Positions 23,189-33,000 of a stretch of 64,000 bases of DNA are shown one piece after another. Location: the NCBI RefSeq assembly GCF_001424835.1, contig NZ_LMCQ01000022.1, positions 195,173 to 259,172 of the forward strand, written 5' to 3'. Positions within the stretch are counted from its first letter, which is position 1; each line of letters opens with the position of its first letter. The notes under the pieces were generated by a model. That model worked only from the letters and a program-made list of their open reading frames with translations, ran no database searches and was not told where the DNA came from. A program made the position numbers and the translations under genes. Source of the stretch: Variovorax sp. Root318D1 (lineage in GTDB: Bacteria > Pseudomonadota > Gammaproteobacteria > Burkholderiales > Burkholderiaceae_C).

Positions 23189-24205
23189 CTATGCCGCAAT
23201 AACCAATTCGACTGCGTCGGGATTTTCACGGACGTAGTCGCGAATCACCGCCTCGAAATTGGCATCCGCCGAAAGCCCGAGGCGCCTGGCGCGCGCGGTT
23301 TGGAAGCGTCCGGGCCAGGTTTTCACGATGCGCTGGATGGCCGGATCGGGCGTGCGGTCGAGCAGGTCGGTGGCGGCCTTGCCGGCCACGCGTTCGAGCG
23401 CAGCGGCCATCTCTCCCACCGTGGTGGAAAGCGAGGGCAGGTTGAGCGCAGTGCGCGGGCCCCATTCGGCGTCTCCGGCTTCCGCCGCGCGGAGGATGCC
23501 TTCGACGGTGCGCGCGGGCGACGCGATGGCCACGGGCGTTTCGTCGGGCACCGGGCAGGCGGCGCGAATGCCCGCGAGCGGTTCGCGGATCATGCCGCTG
23601 AAAAAGCCCGATGCCGCGCCGTTGGGGCGGCCGGGACGCACGCTCACCGTCATCAGCCGCACGCTGCGGCCGCGGATGAAGCCCTTGCGTGTGTAGTCGG
23701 CCACCAGTTGCTCGCCGATGAATTTCTGAATGCCATAGCTCGTCTGTGGCGTTGGCAGCGTGTGGTCTTCGATCACCGGCGGCAAGGGCTGCTCGGGCGA
23801 ATCGCCGAACACGGCCAGCGAGCTGGCAAACACCACCATCGGCCGTGTGCCCACGGCGCGCGCCTTCTCGAGCAGGGCATGCGTGGCGGCAAAGTTGCTG
23901 CGCATGCCCAGGTCGAAGTCGGCCTCGCATTCGCCGCTGACCGCGGCGGCCAGATGGAAGATGGCGTAGGCTTCGCGCCAGAGCGCTGCATCGGGCGATG
24001 CGAGTTGTTCGTTCAGGTCGCCGAGCGCGCTGGCAATGCGCGCGTCGGCCGCAAGATCGGCCGGCGGCAAGGCGCGGTCGACCAGCGTGATGCGCGAAAT
24101 GGTCCGGGCCGGTGCGCCCGCGAGCGAAAGCTGCCCCTGCTTCAGCAGCGTTCGGGCAAGGCGAGCCCCCACAAAGCCGGCGCCGCCAGTGATGACGATC
24201 TGCAT
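23189..24205 (-). CDS. denD: D-erythronate dehydrogenase-like NAD-dependent epimerase/dehydratase family enzyme
   Basis: A 338-aa extended SDR. The Rossmann motif is GGAGFVGARLA at the N-terminus, and the catalytic triad is Ser in VVFASSLAVFG with Tyr and Lys in TSYGIQKFIGE. Length and the segment SVRPGRPNGAASGFFSGMIREPL match DenD, which oxidises D-erythronate to 2-oxo-tetronate. ATG 24205 follows AAGGAGACAAGACAC; an upstream in-frame ATG at 24226 lies before the ribosome-binding site. It is cotranscribed with dctPQM (gap 63 bp) and divergent from a LysR gene. The usual kinase and aldolase partners are absent here, so the substrate may differ. Confidence 0.8.
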   Translation of the reverse strand: MQIVITGGAGFVGARLARTLLKQGQLSLAGAPARTISRITLVDRALPPADLAADARIASALGDLNEQLASPDAALWREAYAIFHLAAAVSGECEADFDLGMRSNFAATHALLEKARAVGTRPMVVFASSLAVFGDSPEQPLPPVIEDHTLPTPQTSYGIQKFIGEQLVADYTRKGFIRGRSVRLMTVSVRPGRPNGAASGFFSGMIREPLAGIRAACPVPDETPVAIASPARTVEGILRAAEAGDAEWGPRTALNLPSLSTTVGEMAAALERVAGKAATDLLDRTPDPAIQRIVKTWPGRFQTARARRLGLSADANFEAVIRDYVRENPDAVELVIAA

Positions 24206-24305
24206 GTGTCTTGTCTCCTTCTGCAACGAGGATAGCGCAGCACGACGCCCCGCTCAGGCGACACTCGCGGCTCGCGCACTCAAGGAACCGGGCGACCGGA
24301 AAACG

Positions 24306-25211
24306 ATGAACCTGCGATTCGTTGAAGCCTTTCACTGGGCCGTGGCGCTCAAGAGCGTCACTCGTGCCGCCGAGAAGCTGCACATCACGCAGTCGGCGCT
24401 CTCCAGCCGCATTGCAGCGCTCGAGCGCGAGCTGGGCGTGCTGCTGCTCGACCGGCGCGACAAGCAATTCCGCCTCACCGTGGCGGGGCAGCGCTTTCAC
24501 GCCTTTGCGCAGAAGCTGCTCGAAATGCAGATGCACATCAAGGCCGAGATGGGTTCGGGTGCGGTGCGGGAGGCCGTGCTGCGCGTGGGGGCCATCGAAT
24601 CGGTGGTGCACAGCTGGCTCACCGGCTGGCTCAAGCACATGCAGGCGACGTATCCGGACTTCGAGCTGGAGCTCACCGTCGAAACCACGCCCGTGCTGGT
24701 CGACCAGCTGCAGCGAGGCAAGCAGGATCTGGTGTTTGCCGCGCTGCCGGCCGCCGGCGACGGCGTGCGCACGCGCGCCGTGCCGCCGATGCCCATGTGC
24801 TTCGTCGGCCACCGCGAACTGCACCTGAAGCGGCGCTACCGCCTGCCGGACCTGCTCTCGCTCGACCTGCTGACCTTTCAGCGCGGCTCGCAGCCGCACG
24901 TGGCGCTGCTCGAACTGTTTCGCGAAGCCGGCAGCCCGCCGCCGCGCGTGCACGCGATCTCATCGATTTCGGCGATGGCGCAGCTGGTGGAGGCGGGCTT
25001 CGGCGTGGCCACGCTGCCGCGCGCCGTGGTCGAGCCGCTGGCACGGCGCCTGCCGCTGCGCGTGCTGCCCTGCGACGACACGCTGGAGCCCTTGCCCATC
25101 TACGCGAGCTACCGCGACGATCCCTCGTCCCCGTTGCCGGAGGCCGCGCTGGGCTCTGCCGTGGTGCATGCCTCGCACCGGCCGGGGTCATCGAAAAAAT
25201 CGATGAACTAA
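24306..25211 (+). CDS. LysR-family transcriptional regulator
   Basis: A 301-aa LTTR. The N-terminal winged helix-turn-helix is FVEAFHWAVALKSVTRAAEKLHITQSALSSRIAALERELGV, and a substrate-binding domain follows from about residue 90. ATG 24306 starts MNLRFVEAFHW; an upstream open frame to 24036 overlaps denD on the other strand. It is divergent from denD-dctPQM and, 92 bp downstream, in line with the DUF1445 gene; either or both could be its targets. The ligand is not predictable. Confidence 0.9.
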   Translation: MNLRFVEAFHWAVALKSVTRAAEKLHITQSALSSRIAALERELGVLLLDRRDKQFRLTVAGQRFHAFAQKLLEMQMHIKAEMGSGAVREAVLRVGAIESVVHSWLTGWLKHMQATYPDFELELTVETTPVLVDQLQRGKQDLVFAALPAAGDGVRTRAVPPMPMCFVGHRELHLKRRYRLPDLLSLDLLTFQRGSQPHVALLELFREAGSPPPRVHAISSISAMAQLVEAGFGVATLPRAVVEPLARRLPLRVLPCDDTLEPLPIYASYRDDPSSPLPEAALGSAVVHASHRPGSSKKSMN

Positions 25212-25302
25212 GCAAGAAACTTTGCGTTGGCGTTCGTGAGCGCGGATTCCCACAATCCGGCGCATCACATCAAAGCGATGCATCGGGCATCAAGAACGCC
25301 AA

Positions 25303-26118
25303 ATGTCGAACTCTCCGTCGCTCGAAGAACAGCCTGGCCCCGGCAGCAGTGCGCAGGCCGTGCGCCAAGCCTGCCGCAGCGGTGCGCTCCGCACCCACAC
25401 CAGCGGGCTCGCGAGTGCCCACGTGCAGGGCAATCTCGTGATCCTGCCGCGGGCGCACGCCGCCGACTTTTTGCGCTTTTGCCAAGCCAACCCCAAGCCG
25501 TGCCCGCTGCTCGGCGTGTCGGAGGCCGGTGACCCGGCGCTGCCGGCGCTTGGCGAAGACATCGACATTCGCACCGACCTGCCGCGCTACCGCGTGTGGC
25601 GTGACGGCATGCTGGTGGACGAGCCGACCGACGTTCGCGCGCTCTGGAGCGACGACCTGGTGAGCTTCGTCATCGGCTGCTCCTTCACTTTCGAGCATGC
25701 GCTGATGGTCGAGGGCATCGCGCTGCGCCACGTCGAGCAAGGCCGCAACGTGGCGATGTACCGCACCTCGGTGGCCACCACGCCCGCTGGTCCTTTCCAT
25801 GGGCCGATGGTGGTCTCGATGCGCCCGCTGCGCGCGGCCGATGCGATTCGCGCAGTGCAGATCACCTCACGCTTTCCGGCCGTGCACGGGGCGCCGGTGC
25901 ACATCGGCGATCCGGCGCTGATCGGCATCCGCTCGCTCGCCGATCCCGACTACGGCGACGCAGTGGAGGTCATGCCCGGCGAGCTGCCCGTGTTCTGGGC
26001 CTGCGGCGTCACGCCCCAGGCAGCCATCGCGCAGGCCCGCCTCGCGTTCTGCATCACTCACGCTCCGGGCGCGATGCTCATCACCGATCTTTTCAACCAT
26101 CAACTCGCCAGCTTCTGA
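25303..26118 (+). CDS. DUF1445/YcsI family protein, putative D-glutamate cyclase or hydro-lyase
   Basis: A 271-aa protein of the DUF1445 (YcsI, 'putative hydro-lyase') family. Typical segments: VRQACRSGALRTHTSGLASAHVQGNLVILP, FCQANPKPCPLLGVSEAGDP, and FVIGCSFTFEHALM. The mammalian relative DGLUCY converts D-glutamate to 5-oxo-D-proline, and the Bacillus relative ycsI lies with 5-oxoprolinase genes. Here a 5-oxoprolinase gene lies 4 kb downstream in the same run of plus-strand genes, so D-glutamate cyclase activity is a reasonable guess. Start ATG 25303; the ribosome-binding site is weak. The TRAP binding-protein gene follows 14 bp later. Confidence 0.82.
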   Translation: MSNSPSLEEQPGPGSSAQAVRQACRSGALRTHTSGLASAHVQGNLVILPRAHAADFLRFCQANPKPCPLLGVSEAGDPALPALGEDIDIRTDLPRYRVWRDGMLVDEPTDVRALWSDDLVSFVIGCSFTFEHALMVEGIALRHVEQGRNVAMYRTSVATTPAGPFHGPMVVSMRPLRAADAIRAVQITSRFPAVHGAPVHIGDPALIGIRSLADPDYGDAVEVMPGELPVFWACGVTPQAAIAQARLAFCITHAPGAMLITDLFNHQLASF

Positions 26119-26132
26119 ACTAGGAACCCCCG

Positions 26133-27098
26133 ATGAAAAAACTCATGCTCATCCTGGCCGCTGTCGCGGCTGCAGGCACCGCCTCCGCCCAGGTCAAATG
26201 GGATCTTCCGTCCGGCTACGGCGTCAACACGTTCCCGGTGCAGAACCTGCAGCAGTTCGCCGAAGGCGTCGAGAAGGCCACTGGCGGCAAGCTCAAGATC
26301 GCGGTGCATGCCAATGCCTCGCTCTTCAAGGCGAACGAAATCAAGCGCGCCGTGCAGTCGGCCCAGGTGCCGGCCGGCGAACTCATCCTGTCGGGCGCCT
26401 CGAACGAAGCGCCGGTGTTCGGCATCGATTCGATTCCGTTCCTGGCCACGAGCTATGCAGAATCGAAACGGCTGGACGAAGCCTCCCGGCCGCTGCTGGT
26501 GAAGACGCTGGCCGCGCAGGGCGTCAAGCTCCTCTACACGGTGCCGTGGCCACCGCAGAGCCTGTACTCCACCAAGCCGGTGGCGACCCTCAAGGATCTC
26601 AACCGCACCAAGATGCGCGCCTACAACCCGGCCACCTCGTACATCGCGACGGCCGTGGGTGCACAGCCGGTGACGATCCAGCTGGCCGAGCTGCCGGCCG
26701 CACTGGCCACGGGCGGCGTGGACAACTTCCTCACGTCCAGCGCGAGCGGCGTGGACAGCAAGTTGTACGAGAGCATCAAGTACTTCTACGGCGTGGCAGC
26801 CTGGCTGCCGCGCAACGCGGTGGTGGTCAACCAGAAGGCGTTCGATGCCCTGGACAAGGCGACGCAGGACGCGGTGCTGCAACAGGCCGCGGCCTCCGAG
26901 CAGCGCGGCTGGAAGCTCAGCGAGCAGAAGAACGAGGAGTACATCAAAGAGCTTGCCGCCCGGGGCATGACCGTCGACGTCGGCGCCGAAGGCTTGAAGA
27001 AGGAGCTCAAGGTCATCGGTGACCGCATGACGGCCGACTGGATCAAGCTGGCCGGTGCCGATGGCCAGGCGGTCATCGACGCCTACTCCCGGAAGTGA
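26133..27098 (+). CDS. TRAP transporter substrate-binding protein (first copy)
   Basis: A 321-aa DctP-like protein with signal peptide MKKLMLILAAVAAAGTASA (cleavage about residue 19). The binding-lobe segment is VPWPPQSLYSTKPV, and the likely ligand arginine lies in RTKMRAYNPATS. It begins 14 bp after the DUF1445 gene and 8 bp before the small permease gene, so it belongs to that operon. It shares obvious sequence similarity with the second binding protein at 29076, including the VPWPPQ-LY motif. Confidence 0.92.
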   Translation: MKKLMLILAAVAAAGTASAQVKWDLPSGYGVNTFPVQNLQQFAEGVEKATGGKLKIAVHANASLFKANEIKRAVQSAQVPAGELILSGASNEAPVFGIDSIPFLATSYAESKRLDEASRPLLVKTLAAQGVKLLYTVPWPPQSLYSTKPVATLKDLNRTKMRAYNPATSYIATAVGAQPVTIQLAELPAALATGGVDNFLTSSASGVDSKLYESIKYFYGVAAWLPRNAVVVNQKAFDALDKATQDAVLQQAAASEQRGWKLSEQKNEEYIKELAARGMTVDVGAEGLKKELKVIGDRMTADWIKLAGADGQAVIDAYSRK

Positions 27099-27105
27099 GC
27101 GCCAC

Positions 27106-27711
27106 ATGTCGCTGACCGCCGATATGGCCACCCCCTTGGACGGCATTGCCGCCACCCCGACGGCGGCGCCGCATGCGCTGCGGCGCGCGCTCGACCGCAT
27201 CTACTTGGTGGCTGGCGCATTGGGCGCGGGCTGCATCGCGCTCATCTGCATCCTGATGGTGGTCCAGACCCTGGGGCGGCAGTTCGGCTTTCAGACCGGC
27301 GCCATCACCGATGTGGTGTCGTGGCTCTGCGCCGCCGCGGCCTTCATGACGATGGCCCATGCCTTCAAGCACGGCGACTTCGTGCGGGTCACGCTGGTGC
27401 TGGAAAAGCTCTCCGCGCCCAACCGGCGCCGCTTCGAACTGGTCTGCCTCGCGGTGGCTTGCGTCGCGATGGGATACCTCGCCTGGTGGGCCTGCCGGTT
27501 CACGTTCGAGAGCTGGCAGTTCAACGAGCTGGCGCAGGGGCTCTGGGCGCTACCGATCTGGATTCCGCAGATGAGCTTTGCCATCGGCTCGGTCCTGTTT
27601 CTGATCGCACTGGTCGACGAGTTCCTGATCGTTGCCCGCGGCGGCATTCCGACCTATGTGCGGCTGGTGGAAGAACGCCACGCGCAGGGCGACTTCTCTT
27701 CGGATCTCTGA
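27106..27711 (+). CDS. TRAP transporter small permease (DctQ)
   Basis: A 201-aa protein with four predicted membrane helices, including LVAGALGAGCIALICILMVVQTLGRQF and VVSWLCAAAAFMTMAHAF, and the FVRVTLVLEKL loop. ATG 27106 lies 8 bp after the binding-protein stop; an earlier in-frame ATG (27055) is inside that gene. An N-terminal cytosolic tail of about 40 residues makes it a little longer than average. It pairs with the large permease 13 bp downstream. Confidence 0.9.
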   Translation: MSLTADMATPLDGIAATPTAAPHALRRALDRIYLVAGALGAGCIALICILMVVQTLGRQFGFQTGAITDVVSWLCAAAAFMTMAHAFKHGDFVRVTLVLEKLSAPNRRRFELVCLAVACVAMGYLAWWACRFTFESWQFNELAQGLWALPIWIPQMSFAIGSVLFLIALVDEFLIVARGGIPTYVRLVEERHAQGDFSSDL

Positions 27712-27723
27712 AAGGCCACGATC

Positions 27724-29034
27724 ATGGACATCCTCACCGTCGGTGCCATTCTCCTGTTGCTGATGCTGCTCATGCTGTCCGGCGGTGTCTGGATTGCCAT
27801 GACGCTGGCGATCTGCGGCTGGGTCGGCCAGGCCTTCTTCACGACCAGCCAGCCCGGCCTGAACCTGTTCTCGGCTTTCTGGGAAAGCAACGCCAGCTGG
27901 GAGCTGGCGGCGCTGCCGCTGTTCATCTGGATGGGCGAGATCCTGTTTCGCACCAAGCTCAGCCAGGAAATGTTCACCGGCCTGGCGCCCTGGCTTGGCC
28001 GAATCCCGGGGCGGCTGTTCCACACCACGATTCTGGGCTGCGGCATCTTCGGCTCGGTGTCTGGCTCGTCCGCCGCGACTTGCGCGACGATTGCCAAAGT
28101 CTCCCTGCCCGAGCTGAAGAAGCGCGGCTACGACGAGAACATCGCCATCGGCTCGCTGGCCACGGCAGGCACGCTGGGCATCCTGATCCCGCCGTCGATC
28201 ACCATGGTGGTCTACGCGGTGGCCGCCGATGCGTCGATCATTCGCATCTTCCTGGCAGGCTTCCTGCCCGGCCTGGTGCTGATGTTCCTGTTCTGCGCCT
28301 ACATCGCCTGGTGGGCACTGCGCAACAAGGCACTGATGCCCGCGGAAGAGCCGCCGACCAGCCTGCGCGAAAAGCTGCGCCTTTCCAAGAACCTGATCCC
28401 CTGCGCATTGCTGATCGTTTTCATCTGCTGGTCGCTGGTGGCGGGCTGGGCCACGGCCACCGAGTGCGCTGCCTACGGCGTGGTCGGCGCGCTGGCCCTG
28501 GCAGCCTGGAGCCGCTCGCTCACATGGAGCAACTTCAAGGAAGGCCTCTTCGGATCGGCGCGCACGAGCTGCATGATCATGTTCATCCTCGCGGGTGCGG
28601 CCTTCCTGACCAAGACCATGGCCTTCACTGGCATCCCGCGCGAGCTGGCCGAGTGGGTCAATTCGATGCACCTGTCGCCCTACGCGTTGATTGCCTGCCT
28701 GGTGCTGGTGTACCTGGTGCTCGGCACGGCGCTGGATGGCATCAGCATGATCGTGCTGACCGCCGCCGTGGTGCTGCCCATGATCCAGAAGGCCGGCTTC
28801 GATCTCATCTGGTTCGGCATCTTCGTGATCCTGCTGGTGGAGATTGCCGAAGTCACGCCGCCCGTGGGCTTCAATCTCTTCGTGCTGCAGAACATGACCG
28901 GCAAGGACAGCAACCGCATCGCGCGGGCCGCGATCCCGTTCTTCCTTTGCCTGGTGGTCTGCATCGGGTTGATCACCGTGTTCCCGCAGATCGTGACGAT
29001 CGTGCCTGACCTGGTGATGGGGCCGGCGAAGTGA
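27724..29034 (+). CDS. TRAP transporter large permease (DctM)
   Basis: A 436-aa membrane protein with about 12 helices. DctM markers: ALPLFIWMGEILFRTKLSQEMF, FGSVSGSSAATCATI, GTLGILIPPSITMVVYAV and EVTPPVGFNLFVLQNMTG. It starts 13 bp after the small permease gene. Two binding proteins flank this single permease pair, so it may serve both. The substrate is likely a carboxylate related to the DUF1445 and 5-oxoprolinase neighbours. Confidence 0.93.
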   Translation: MDILTVGAILLLLMLLMLSGGVWIAMTLAICGWVGQAFFTTSQPGLNLFSAFWESNASWELAALPLFIWMGEILFRTKLSQEMFTGLAPWLGRIPGRLFHTTILGCGIFGSVSGSSAATCATIAKVSLPELKKRGYDENIAIGSLATAGTLGILIPPSITMVVYAVAADASIIRIFLAGFLPGLVLMFLFCAYIAWWALRNKALMPAEEPPTSLREKLRLSKNLIPCALLIVFICWSLVAGWATATECAAYGVVGALALAAWSRSLTWSNFKEGLFGSARTSCMIMFILAGAAFLTKTMAFTGIPRELAEWVNSMHLSPYALIACLVLVYLVLGTALDGISMIVLTAAVVLPMIQKAGFDLIWFGIFVILLVEIAEVTPPVGFNLFVLQNMTGKDSNRIARAAIPFFLCLVVCIGLITVFPQIVTIVPDLVMGPAK

Positions 29035-29075
29035 TGCACCCGCAACGCCACCCGCTGCGCTTTTAGGGGATCCGC

Positions 29076-30059
29076 ATGAAGCACATCTGGATCGCGGCTG
29101 CATTCGCAGCCGCGTCGGGACAGCCTTGCCTGGCGCAAACTGCCGTCCAATGGCAGCTGGCCACCGGCTACCGCGCCGAATCGTTCCACACGCAGAACAT
29201 CGAGCGCATGGCGGCCGACCTGGCACGCGCCAGCGCAGGCCGCCTGCGCATCGAAGTGAAGCCGAACAACGCGCTGGTGAAGCTGGCGGACATACGGCAG
29301 GCGGTGCAGGACGGCAAGGTGCAGGCCGGCGAGACCATCATGACCAGCATGGTGAAGGAGATCCCGATCGCCGGGGCCGACGCCATTCCGTTCGTGGTGG
29401 GCAGCTACGCCGACGCAAGGCGCATGTGGACGCTGCAGCGGCCGCTGATCGACCAGCACTTCGCGGCACGTGGCCTCCAGGCACTCTATGCCGTTCCGTG
29501 GCCGCCACAGGGGCTCTACACCGACACGCCGGTGCGTACGACAGCCGACTTCCGCGGGGCGCGCATGCGCACCTACAACCAGACCACCGAACGCATTGCC
29601 GAGCTGCTCGGCGCAACGCCGGTCGACGTGCCGATGGTCGAGGTCAACCAGGCGCTCGCCACCGGCCGCATCACCAGCATGATCACCTCGGCGGTCACCG
29701 GCGTGGAGAACCAGGTGTGGGGCCGCGCGAAGTATTACTACGAGATCAATGCCTGGTATCCGAAGAACATCGTTTTCGTCAACCGGAAGGCCTTCGAGGC
29801 GCTTGCACCCGATCTGCAGCAGATGCTGCTGGCCGCCGGGCAGGAAGCCGAGACGCGCGGATGGGCCCTGAGCCAGGCTGCCGCCGCCGACGCCACCAAC
29901 GAATTGCGCAGCCGAGGCCTCCAGGTCGGTCGCGTTCCGCCGGATTTCGAGGCCGACCTCAAGCGCATGGGCGAGAAGTTCTCGCTCGAATGGGTGCGCT
30001 CGGTCGGCAACGAGGCCAACCGCATCTTTGTTCCCTACTACGTCGACAGCAAACGCTGA
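29076..30059 (+). CDS. TRAP transporter substrate-binding protein (second copy)
   Basis: A 327-aa DctP-like protein, signal peptide MKHIWIAAAFAAASGQPCLA (about residue 20). It is a diverged paralogue of the binding protein at 26133: shared VPWPPQ-LY, the MR-Y ligand region (GARMRTYNQTTE) and the same overall length. AGGGGATCCGC precedes the ATG, and it follows the permease gene by 41 bp. The 5-oxoprolinase gene begins 14 bp after it. The two copies probably bind different but related ligands. Confidence 0.9.
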   Translation: MKHIWIAAAFAAASGQPCLAQTAVQWQLATGYRAESFHTQNIERMAADLARASAGRLRIEVKPNNALVKLADIRQAVQDGKVQAGETIMTSMVKEIPIAGADAIPFVVGSYADARRMWTLQRPLIDQHFAARGLQALYAVPWPPQGLYTDTPVRTTADFRGARMRTYNQTTERIAELLGATPVDVPMVEVNQALATGRITSMITSAVTGVENQVWGRAKYYYEINAWYPKNIVFVNRKAFEALAPDLQQMLLAAGQEAETRGWALSQAAAADATNELRSRGLQVGRVPPDFEADLKRMGEKFSLEWVRSVGNEANRIFVPYYVDSKR

Positions 30060-30073
30060 GCGACCACCCCACC

Positions 30074-33000
30074 ATGCAAGACCAACCCACCCCCCTCGGC
30101 AACCGCTGGCAGTTCTGGATCGACCGCGGAGGCACCTTCACCGACCTGGTCGGCCGCGACCCCCAGGGCGAGCTGCACACGCTCAAGCTGCTGTCCGAGA
30201 ACCCCGAGCAATACAAGGATGCCGCCGTCGAAGGCATCCGCCGCCTGCTGAAACTCAAGCCGGGCGAGCCCGTCACTCCCGAGCGTGTCGAGTGCGTGAA
30301 GATGGGCACCACGGTGGCCACCAACGCGCTGCTGGAGCGCAAGGGCGAGCCCACGGTGCTGGTCACCACGGCGGGCTTTCGCGATGCGCTGCGCATCGCC
30401 ACGCAGGCGCGGCCGCGGCTGTTCGACCGCCGCATCGTGCTGCCCGAGCTGCTCTACCAGCGCGTGATCGAGGCATGCGAGCGCATGGATGCGCAAGGCG
30501 GCGTCGTGCAGCCGCTGGACGAGGGCGCCTTGCGCACCGCACTGCAAGAAGCCTTCGATGCCGGCCTGCGCGCATGTGCCATCGTCTTCATGCATGGCTG
30601 GCGTTACACCGCGCACGAGTTCGCAGCCGAGCGCATCGCACGGGCCATTGGCTTCACGCAGGTGTCGGTGTCGCACAAGACCAGCCCGCTCATGAAGCTG
30701 GTGCCGCGCGGCGATACCACCGTGGTCGATGCCTACCTGAGCCCGATTTTGCGGCGCTACGTGGAACAGGTGTCGCGGCAGATGCCGGGCGTGCCGCTGT
30801 TCTTCATGCAGAGCTCGGGTGGGCTCACGCAGGCCGACCGCTTCCAGGGCAAGGACGCAATCCTTTCCGGCCCGGCGGGCGGCATCGTCGGTATGGTGCG
30901 CACCGCGCTCGACGCCGGCCATGCGCGCGTCATCGGCTTTGATATGGGCGGCACCTCCACCGACGTGTCGCACTACGCCGGCGAGTTCGAGCGCTCCTTC
31001 GAGACCCAGGTGGCCGGCGTGCGCATGCGCGCGCCGATGATGAGCATCCACACGGTGGCGGCGGGCGGCGGCTCGGTCATCGCGTTCGACGGCGCGCGGC
31101 TGCGCGTGGGGCCGGAGTCGGCCGGGGCCAACCCGGGGCCGGCCAGCTACCGGCGCGGCGGTCCGCTCACCACCACCGATGCGAACGTGCTGCTCGGCAA
31201 GATCCAGCCTTCGCACTTTCCACGTGTGTTCGGTCCGAACGCCGATGAGCCGCTCGACCTGGCCGCGGCACGGAGTGGCTTCGACGCCATGGCGCGCCGC
31301 ATGTCGGAAGCGACAAGCCGACGCGTGAGCGCGGAAGAAGTGGCGAGCGGCGCGCTGCGCATCGCCGTCGCCAGCATGGCCAATGCGATCAAGCGCATTT
31401 CGGTGGCGCGGGGCTACGACGTCACGCAGTACACGCTGCAGTGCTTCGGCGGCGCGGGCGGCCAGCACGCCTGCCTGGTGGCCGATGCGCTGGGCATGGG
31501 CAGCATCTACCTGCACCCGCTGGCGGGCGTGCTCTCCGCCTTTGGCATGGGGCTGGCCGACCAGCTGGCGATGCGTGAGCTGGCGCTGGAACGGAAGCTC
31601 GATGCAGAAGGGCTGGCCGCGGCGCGCGATGCCGCCGGCACCCTCGCCGCGCAGGCGAAGGGCGAGTTGCGCGAGCAGGGCGTGGCGGATGCGGTCATCG
31701 CCTTGGTGCACCGCGTGCAGCTTCGCTATGAAGGCACCGACACCGCGCTGGCCTGCACGCTGCCCATGGCGGGCACGGTCAACCAAGCCATCGCCGCGAT
31801 GCGCGACGAATTCGAAACCGGCTACCGACGCCGCTTCGCCTTCCTGATGGCCGAGCGCGCACTCGTGATCGAGGCGGTGACGGTCGAAGCCGTGGGGGCC
31901 GGCGAACGTGGCGCGCCACCGGCCGCTCAGGCCGACGTTGCCCTTGATTCCCCCGAGCCGCTGGCGGCCGTGCGGATGTATTGCGAGGCCGACGAAAAAG
32001 CCGCCGGCTGGCGCGACGCCGCGCTGTTCGACGAGGCGGCACTCACGCCCGGCGCGACCATCGACGGCCCCGCCATCCTCGCGGGCCGCAATGCCACCAC
32101 CGTGATCGAGCCCGGCTGGCAGGCGCGCGCCACAGCTGCCGGCATCGAGCTGCACCGGGTGCGCCCGCGCGTGGCCACGCAGGCCATGGGCACCAGCGCC
32201 GACCCGGTGATGCTGGAGGTGTTCAACAACCTCTTCATGAACATCGCCGAGCAGATGGGCCTGCGGCTGCAGAACACGGCCTACTCGGTCAACATCAAGG
32301 AGCGGCTCGACTTTTCATGCGCGCTGTTCGACGTGCAGGGCAACCTCATCGCCAATGCGCCGCACATGCCGGTGCACCTGGGCTCGATGAGCGAGTCGAT
32401 CAAGACCGTGATCGACGGCAACCCCGGCATGAAGCCTGGCGACGTCTTCGTGCTGAACGACCCCTACCACGGCGGTACGCACCTGCCCGACATCACGGTG
32501 GTGACGCCGGTGTACCTGCAAACAGGCGATGCGCGGCCTTCGTTCTACGTGGCTTCGCGCGGCCACCACGCCGACGTGGGCGGCATCACGCCGGGGTCGA
32601 TGCCGCCGTTCTCCAGCACCATCGGCGACGAAGGCGTGCTGATCGACAACTTCAAGCTGGTGGAAGGCGGCCGGCTGCGCGAGGCCGAGCTGCGCGCGCT
32701 GCTGGGGAGCGGCGCGCATCCGTCGCGCAACATCGAGCAGAACCTGGCCGATCTGCGCGCGCAGATCGCCGCCAACGAGAAGGGCGTGCAGGAGCTGCAG
32801 GCCATGGTGGCGCAGTTCGGCCGCGAGACCGTCGCCGCCTATATGGGCCACGTACAGGACAACGCCGAGGAGTCGGTGCGGCGCGTCATCACGGCGCTGA
32901 AGAATGGCGAGTTCACGCTGCCGCTGGACAACGGCGCGCAGATTCGGGTGCGGGTCACGGTCGATGCGGTCGCGCGTTCGGCCACAGTGGATTTCACCGG

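Noticed and set aside
30038..32155. 705-codon minus-strand open frame opposite the 5-oxoprolinase
   Set aside because: Shadow of a long GC-rich gene; Arg/His/Gly-rich and unlike known proteins.
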